Shown piece after piece: positions 9,178 to 13,089 of a DNA stretch of 13,089 nt. Position numbers and translations under genes: made by a program. Numbering within the stretch: the first letter of the stretch is position 1; the number at the start of each line of letters is the position of its first letter. Location of the stretch: assembly GCA_900551385.1 (NCBI GenBank), contig URVS01000017.1, forward strand, positions 1 through 13,089. The letters are read 5' to 3'. Under the pieces are notes generated by a model, which saw only the letters and a list, made by a program, of their open reading frames with translations, ran no database searches and had not been told where the DNA came from. The stretch comes from an uncultured Mollicutes bacterium. Its GTDB lineage: Bacteria > Bacillota_I > Bacilli_A > RFN20 > CAG-449.

Positions 9178-10391
9178 TGGATGAAAATATGAATAATCTT
9201 AATGAAATTAGAACAAAAGATAAATTTAAGTTTGCTCAAATTGATGAAACCATTCATGATACAAAATTTGAAACCAAACCTGTAAGCTATTTACAAGATT
9301 GTATGCATAGATTTGTAAAAAATAAAGCATCAGTTGTAGCAGCAGCTATTATTTGTATTATTTCTTTATTTGCTATTTTTGAACCTATTTGTGATCCAAA
9401 AAGTAGAGTAGCATCTGAATTTACGAGTGGTGAATTTAATGATCCAGTATTTGCTGGTGTTTTACCTAAATTATTTAATGACACAGGTTTTTGGGATGGA
9501 ACAAAAGAAAGTGTCATTTCAAAAGAAAATTATAATTTAGCAGCTCAAACAGATTCTAATTATGAAAAAGTTAAACTTATAAAAGAAGAAGTGCCAAGAT
9601 ATGCTTTATCTTTCCCTGAAGAAGAAAGAGATGCATATACAATGTGCACAGTTAGAGAAAATACTTATGCTGTTGGATGTTATAATGTTGAATTATCAAA
9701 AGCAGATTATGATAAATTAGTTGAAAAAGATAATGAAAGAATCGCAAATAATCAAAAATCAATTATGAAACCATTAATTGATTATAGAGCTTATACTAAT
9801 AATTATAAATCGGTATTAACTGATACTTATCATTTGAATGAAAATGCTGCTTCTGGTGTTGTTGATAAAATGAATTTAAGATATGGTAATAATTCTGATT
9901 ATTTCTTCCAAATTGTTCCAGAAATTACTGAAAATGCTGATGGAACATTTGATGTATCTGATAGTAGATTTATTTTATATAAAGATGAAAATGGTAATAT
10001 TGCTGATATTTATAAAAGAAATAGCGATGGAGAAGTAATTTATTTTGAAGAATCTAATGGTATGTACAATGTTAGAGTAGATTATTATGATTATTTTACT
10101 TATAAATATGGTGTTGAACCAACATATTTATTTGGCGCTAATATGCAAGGTAAAGATATTTTACTTCGTTTAGCAAATGGTTGTAGATTCTCTTTATTAC
10201 TTGGTTTATCAATTACTCTTATTAACTTTATTATTGGATTAATATGGGGAGCAATTTCTGGTTATTATGGTGGAACAGTTGACCTTATAATGGAAAGAAT
10301 AACTGATATTATTTCCAATATTCCTACTATTATTATGGAAGTACATCGTATACATCATTTGACGGAGAAGGACAGCTCACAAGTGCACTGA
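9177..10391 (+). CDS. oppC: OppC-type ABC transporter permease, 3' end lost at a chimeric join
   Basis: Second membrane subunit of the importer. A cytoplasmic N-terminus is followed by helix 1 (about 51-70) and a large extracytoplasmic insertion of about 240 residues, far longer than in standard OppC. The family signature then follows: LFGANMQGKDILLRLANGCRFSLLLGL (about 318-344; standard members have G-T-D-x-x-G-R-D) and a helix leading to GAISGYYGGTVDLIMERITDIISNIPTII. Family members continue with two to four more helices and the EAA loop. Here, after about residue 386, the frame runs into unrelated DNA (EVHRIHHLTEKDSSQVH) and stops at 10391. The last 18 residues are therefore an out-of-frame reading of the neighbouring GldG-like gene, and roughly the final third of the permease, including its ATPase-contact loop, is missing. 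As drawn it could not function; the organism's real gene is probably intact elsewhere. Confidence 0.85.
   Translation: MDENMNNLNEIRTKDKFKFAQIDETIHDTKFETKPVSYLQDCMHRFVKNKASVVAAAIICIISLFAIFEPICDPKSRVASEFTSGEFNDPVFAGVLPKLFNDTGFWDGTKESVISKENYNLAAQTDSNYEKVKLIKEEVPRYALSFPEEERDAYTMCTVRENTYAVGCYNVELSKADYDKLVEKDNERIANNQKSIMKPLIDYRAYTNNYKSVLTDTYHLNENAASGVVDKMNLRYGNNSDYFFQIVPEITENADGTFDVSDSRFILYKDENGNIADIYKRNSDGEVIYFEESNGMYNVRVDYYDYFTYKYGVEPTYLFGANMQGKDILLRLANGCRFSLLLGLSITLINFIIGLIWGAISGYYGGTVDLIMERITDIISNIPTIIMEVHRIHHLTEKDSSQVH
10325..10345. other. Chimeric join between two unrelated genomes
   Basis: OppC homology ends at NIPTII (codons up to about 10335), while GldG-like homology is already recognisable from about 10343 (TSYTSFDGEGQLTSALNYV) in a different frame. 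Base composition and codon use change at the same place. Both genes are broken: the permease lacks its end and the GldG-like gene lacks its beginning. No insertion sequence, integrase, target duplication or tRNA is present. The low-complexity TATTATTATGG at the edge could have served as a short false overlap in assembly. Confidence 0.85.
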
Positions 10392-11347
10392 ATTATGTGA
10401 CAGGCGAGGAGACAAAGAAAGTTTATTTGTCAACAGGACATGGGGAACAAGAGCTTGCTGAAACGATAACGGAATTGATGAATAAAAATGGATATGAGTT
10501 GTCGGAAGTTAATTTACTTATGTCAACATCTGTACCGGATGATTGTGATCTTCTTATTGTGAACGCAGTAACTTCTGATCTGACAGAAGATGAGAAAACA
10601 ATGTTGCAGCTGTATTTGCAGCAAGGGGGAAAGGTGACCGTCCTATTAGGAGAAACAGAAGGGGAAAAGCTCCCGAACCTGATAAGTATTTTGTCTGAAT
10701 ATGGCATGACGATGGAAGGCGGTTACATTGCAGATATGACGAGATGTTATCAAAATAATCCTTATTGCATTTTCCCCAAATTATCTGTAAGCGGTGATTT
10801 GGCAGAACAGATTAAGTCAGAAATGACACTTGTTATGAATACCCATGGGATGACAGTGAACGATCCGGCAAGGGATACGATTACAACGGTTCCGTTTATG
10901 TCAACGTCTGATCAGGCATTTGCAGTGACGGAGCAAGACCAAAAGCAGGGAGAATATATTCTTGGAGCATATGCGACAGAAACAGTAAGCGAGATCTCCG
11001 CAGAGACAGAAGAAACAGAAATTTCAGAAGAAAATGCAGAAGCGTCGGAAGAAATTACGGAAGATACAGAGAAGGAAAGTAGATTGACGGTGATTGCTGC
11101 AGGAAGTCTGATAGATGAGCAGATTATAGATACCTTTACGGAATTGGAAAATACACAGTTGTTTATGAACATAATGGCAGTAAATTTTGAAAATGTGAAA
11201 AATGTCTCAATCGAAGCCAAAAGCCTTAGTGTAGAATATAATGCTGTTCAGCATGCCGGATTATTCGGAACACTGATGATTTTTGGAATACCTGCAGTGA
11301 TTTTAATCAGTGGTTTTGTTGTTTGGTACAGGAGGAGAAAAGCATGA
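10343..11347 (+). CDS. GldG-like ABC transporter auxiliary protein (5' truncated at the join)
   Basis: C-terminal 334 residues of a protein of the GldG type, the 'uncharacterised ABC transport system' family usually encoded after an ABC ATPase and permease and before a DUF4340 protein, as here. Visible features are FDGEGQLTSALNYVT followed by KKVYLSTGHGEQEL, the family's tGHgE segment. Next come an alternating beta/alpha domain with DCDLLIVNAVTSDLTEDEKTML and LQQGGKVTVLLG, an acidic Glu/Ser/Thr linker at about 213-242, a TVIAAGSLIDEQI strand, and a C-terminal membrane helix (GLFGTLMIFGIPAVILISGFVVWY) ending in RRRKA. A GTG at 10397 might be called a start, but homology extends upstream of it and no ribosome binding site precedes it. 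The N-terminal part is missing. It overlaps the next gene by ATGA. Role unknown; the Gld name comes from gliding bacteria and does not imply gliding. Confidence 0.8.
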   Translation, partial: TSYTSFDGEGQLTSALNYVTGEETKKVYLSTGHGEQELAETITELMNKNGYELSEVNLLMSTSVPDDCDLLIVNAVTSDLTEDEKTMLQLYLQQGGKVTVLLGETEGEKLPNLISILSEYGMTMEGGYIADMTRCYQNNPYCIFPKLSVSGDLAEQIKSEMTLVMNTHGMTVNDPARDTITTVPFMSTSDQAFAVTEQDQKQGEYILGAYATETVSEISAETEETEISEENAEASEEITEDTEKESRLTVIAAGSLIDEQIIDTFTELENTQLFMNIMAVNFENVKNVSIEAKSLSVEYNAVQHAGLFGTLMIFGIPAVILISGFVVWYRRRKA

Positions 11348-12237
11348 CACAAAAAAGGAAAATAGGTTTGCTCATAATTGTTTTCGTGGCGCTTATATGT
11401 ATATATATGTGGGTTCGCGCGTGGAATCAAAGCGAACAGGCACAGGCAAATACAATGATACGAATTACAGATACAGAAGGAGATAAGATTAAAAAGATCG
11501 CTTTAAATATAGAAAATGGAGAGTTGAACTTTGAAAAAGAAAATGGTGTGTGGTATGATGCTTTAGATCATGATATTCCGCTTAATCAAAGCATTATGAA
11601 TGAAATTGCAGATACGGTTGGCAGTATTTCTGCAAATCGGAAGTTGAAAAATGCAGATGAAGCAAAAGACTATGGTTTGGATGTTCCTATTTATACGATT
11701 GAGTATACAGATGATAATGATGATGTCATTTCTGTTTATTTCGGAAATAATACAGGGGACAATATTTATGCAACATTAAAAGGGGAAAAATCTATTTATA
11801 CTGTTTCGAGTCAGGTCATTGAAGATTTAAATTATACAGAAGAAGATCTGATACAACTTGACGACTATCCATCGATTGGAAGTGGCAATCTTGAGAAGGC
11901 AGTTATTACGAAAAATAAAAATTCTGTTGTATATGACAGTGCAGACGAGACGCAGACGGAACAAATAATCGCAATAGCCGGAGGCCTTGGAGCTGTGCAG
12001 CTGTCCACAACGGCAGATTATTGTGCAGAAGAAAAAGAATTATCAGAATACGGTTTGGATGAAGATTTAAGGGCTGCGGTAGAAGTGACTTATCAGGAAG
12101 ATGAAAAAGAAAAGAAACTGACATTATATATAGGAAACCGGGTCGGGGATGACAGATATGTGATGTTAAATGATTCAAAGATTGTGTATCTGGTTTCTGA
12201 TGCAATATGTGGAAATATATTAAATGAAGAAGAATAA
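11344..12237 (+). CDS. DUF4340 family membrane-anchored protein
   Basis: 297-residue protein of the DUF4340 type, which commonly follows GldG-like genes in Lachnospiraceae-like genomes. A basic N-terminus and one signal-anchor helix (KIGLLIIVFVALICIYMWV, about 6-24) place the rest outside the membrane. The exported part contains the family's repeated 'lie-detector' pattern: IALNIENGELNFEKENGVWYDALDHDIPLNQSIMNEIADTVGSISANR, then AKDYGLDVPIYTIEYTD, YFGNNTGDNIYATL and YTVSSQVIEDL. A second copy follows, with SEYGLDEDLRAAVEVTYQ, LYIGNRVGDDRYVML and VYLVSD. The ATG at 11344 has AGGAGG at 11330-11335 and overlaps the GldG stop as ATGA, indicating translational coupling; an upstream TTG at 11323 is not needed. 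It presumably works with the GldG-like protein and an ABC transporter whose genes lie upstream in the donor genome. Biochemical function is unknown. Confidence 0.85.
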   Translation: MTQKRKIGLLIIVFVALICIYMWVRAWNQSEQAQANTMIRITDTEGDKIKKIALNIENGELNFEKENGVWYDALDHDIPLNQSIMNEIADTVGSISANRKLKNADEAKDYGLDVPIYTIEYTDDNDDVISVYFGNNTGDNIYATLKGEKSIYTVSSQVIEDLNYTEEDLIQLDDYPSIGSGNLEKAVITKNKNSVVYDSADETQTEQIIAIAGGLGAVQLSTTADYCAEEKELSEYGLDEDLRAAVEVTYQEDEKEKKLTLYIGNRVGDDRYVMLNDSKIVYLVSDAICGNILNEEE

Positions 12238-12275
12238 AAACAGGTTATAAGCAGTAAGATTTTATATTCTTTTAA

Positions 12276-12304
12276 TTGACTTTGCAGGAGAAACGAGAGA
12301 GAAT
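12276..12304 (+). promoter_or_regulatory. Candidate promoter for the zinc-ribbon gene
   Basis: TTGACT (12276-12281) is a five-of-six -35 match, and GAGAAT (12299-12304) a four-of-six -10 match 17 bases further on, in the 111-base gap before the small gene. The -10 is mediocre, so the zinc-ribbon gene could instead be co-transcribed from the DUF4340 operon. Confidence 0.35.
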
Positions 12305-12348
12305 GTTATTCATATCAAAAAGGCATTAATGCAGAAGGATGGATGGAA

Positions 12349-12756
12349 ATGAAAGAAAAATTAATACGTTTTATGCAGGGCAGATACGGTATCGATCAAT
12401 TATCGAAGTTTCTTCTGATCACGGGATTGGCGGTAGTTCTTTTATCGGCGTTTTTCGGAGAAACCGCGGTGAGCATGCTTTTATATATTTTCGGCTGGGG
12501 AGTCGTGATCTACTGTTATTTTCGGATATTTTCAAGAAATGTACAGAAGCGGTACGCAGAAAATCAGGCATATCTTATGAAAACATACAAGATAAGAAAT
12601 TGGTTTCAGAATCAAAAAAACATCTGGCAGCAGAGAAAAGTGTACCACATTTATACATGTCCGTCATGTAAACAAAAAATCCGCATCCCGAAGGGCAAAG
12701 GGAAAATTGAAGTAAGATGTCCGAAGTGCGGTACGACTTTTATAAAGAAAAGTTAA
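12349..12756 (+). CDS. Small membrane protein with C-terminal zinc ribbon
   Basis: 135-residue protein (137 if the ATG at 12343 is used). AAGGA at 12335-12339 is nine bases from the ATG at 12349 but only three from 12343, so the second start is preferred. A basic amphipathic N-terminus (KEKLIRFMQGRYGIDQLSKF) is followed by two closely spaced membrane helices (about 20-36 and 41-59), then a basic cytoplasmic segment rich in Arg, Lys, Gln and Trp. The C-terminal zinc ribbon is C-P-S-C ... C-P-K-C-G with four cysteines (CPSCKQKIRIPKGKGKIEVRCPKCGTTF). This architecture is common in Lachnospiraceae. Its function is unknown to me; zinc binding is inferred from the Cys pattern. It ends just before a long bidirectional hairpin and has its own possible promoter. 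Confidence 0.8.
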   Translation: MKEKLIRFMQGRYGIDQLSKFLLITGLAVVLLSAFFGETAVSMLLYIFGWGVVIYCYFRIFSRNVQKRYAENQAYLMKTYKIRNWFQNQKNIWQQRKVYHIYTCPSCKQKIRIPKGKGKIEVRCPKCGTTFIKKS

Positions 12757-12794
12757 GCTGTGCAGACAACGAAAATATAGAACTGAAAAGTAAG

Positions 12795-12864
12795 AAATCC
12801 CCGTAACAATGAACTGCTCCAAAAAGTCTGACTTTTTTGGAAGAGTTCGTTGTTACGGGGATTT
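12795..12864. terminator. Very long near-perfect hairpin, likely bidirectional terminator
   Basis: The arm beginning AAATCCCCGTAACAATGAAC (12795-12827) pairs with the arm ending GTTGTTACGGGGATTT (12831-12864) over more than 30 positions, with only a few mismatches and a tiny loop. T-rich sequence follows on the plus strand (TTTTGTTTT), and on the minus strand the hairpin runs into TTTCTTACTTTTC. It lies between the ends of the zinc-ribbon gene (plus) and the SleB-like gene (minus), the position expected for a shared terminator. Its length is more than termination needs. Confidence 0.8.
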
Positions 12865-12890
12865 TGTTTTCGGTTTCAATAACGATATCT

Positions 12891-13089
12891 TTACCAGCTA
12901 GGGAAGAAAAGGTTATTTCCGATGTTGACTCCCGGTCGGTTTGTAGATCCTGCATAGAGGAAATAATAACAGTCTGCCACTGCCGCAAGTCTTGCGCCGT
13001 TGATCGCATCTTGCGCAACCTGCATAGATAAAGAGGTCGGACCTTTCTTCAGAACAGCGTCAAGACGACCTGTCCATACCGGTTCAAAC
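12891..13089 (-). CDS. C-terminal end of a SleB-like cell wall hydrolase (5' truncated by window edge)
   Basis: A minus-strand frame is open from the window edge to TAA at 12893-12891, giving 65 residues. It begins FEPVWTGRLDAVLKKGPTS, continues VAQDAINGARLAAVADCYYF, and ends PGVNIGNNLFFPSW. This order (F-x-P...G-R-L...A...A-x-x-G...Y-F...G-x-x-I-G-N-x-x-F) matches the C-terminal half of the hydrolase_2 / SleB family. Those enzymes are exported and cut peptidoglycan, either spore cortex (SleB) or vegetative wall. The catalytic glutamate lies in the N-terminal part of the domain, outside this window, so activity and export cannot be judged. It ends just after the shared long hairpin. Codon use matches the right-hand piece. 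Family assignment is by recalled motif only. Confidence 0.6.
   Translation of the reverse strand, partial: FEPVWTGRLDAVLKKGPTSLSMQVAQDAINGARLAAVADCYYFLYAGSTNRPGVNIGNNLFFPSW

Noticed and set aside
10300..10400. Transposon or integron-type insertion as cause of the gene break
   Set aside because: No inverted repeats, target duplication, recombinase gene or attachment-like site is seen, and the two sides are different genomes in composition rather than one gene interrupted and resumed.
10397..11347. GTG at 10397 as a true start of the GldG-like gene
   Set aside because: Family similarity (SYTSFDGEGQLTSALNYV) continues upstream of the GTG in the same frame, and no ribosome binding site precedes it. 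The gene is 5' truncated by the join.
12230..12271. Possible terminator after the DUF4340 gene (AAGAAT...ATTCTT)
   Set aside because: The stem is short, nearly all A-T, and bulged around an unpaired loop of about 20 bases, so it is not convincing.
12339..12671. Plus-strand 110-codon frame overlapping the zinc-ribbon gene
   Set aside because: It is a shadow in another frame: no membrane helices or domain, whereas the other frame gives two helices and a clean Cys4 zinc ribbon.
12740..13018. Minus-strand 92-codon frame across the zinc-ribbon gene end
   Set aside because: It reads through the long hairpin, has no recognisable domain, and competes with the SleB-like frame on the same strand.

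Overview
The window reads as two unrelated pieces of Bacillota (Firmicutes) DNA joined near position 10,335. Positions 1 to about 10,335 are extremely A+T-rich, with codons ending almost always in A or T, strong Shine-Dalgarno sites and TGG (not TGA) for Trp. This suggests a low-GC gut-type Bacillus-related or Erysipelotrichia/RF39-like lineage using the standard bacterial code; the lineage is inference. From about 10,340 to the end, G+C is visibly higher (CCG, ACG, GCG, CTG and GGC codons become common) and the gene content looks like Lachnospiraceae. The join cuts through two genes at once, so a metagenome-assembly chimera is the simplest explanation.

Left piece. (1) The 3' end of a surface-type protein with two fibronectin type III repeats and an unusual nine-cysteine tail, then a terminator. 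(2) ligA, the NAD-dependent DNA ligase, convergent with a DegV/FakB fatty-acid-binding protein. The two genes overlap at their stop codons, and the overlap lies in a symmetrical hairpin that can serve as terminator for both. (3) On the minus strand upstream of degV, a folate-type ECF S component (FolT-like) carrying an extra membrane and extracytoplasmic N-terminal module of about 190 residues. Its leader contains a recognisable tetrahydrofolate (THF) riboswitch with promoter, aptamer, pseudoknot, and a terminator hairpin that also holds the Shine-Dalgarno. (4) After an A+T-rich intergenic stretch, an oligopeptide/solute ABC importer: a very large lipoprotein binding protein, a hairpin after it, an OppB-type permease and an OppC-type permease. 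The OppC gene is cut off at the join. No ATPase genes are present; they would be expected beyond the missing oppC end.

Right piece. (5) The 3' two-thirds of a GldG-like ABC-transporter auxiliary protein, translationally coupled (ATGA overlap) to a DUF4340-type membrane-anchored protein. (6) A small two-helix membrane protein with a C-terminal zinc ribbon. (7) A very long near-perfect hairpin, probably a bidirectional terminator. (8) On the minus strand, the C-terminal end of a SleB-like cell-wall hydrolase running off the window edge.

No rRNA, tRNA, CRISPR array, insertion sequence or integrase was seen. The most biologically interesting items are the THF-riboswitch-controlled FolT fusion and the cysteine-rich tail of the FN3 protein. 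The item a user most needs to know about is the chimeric join.
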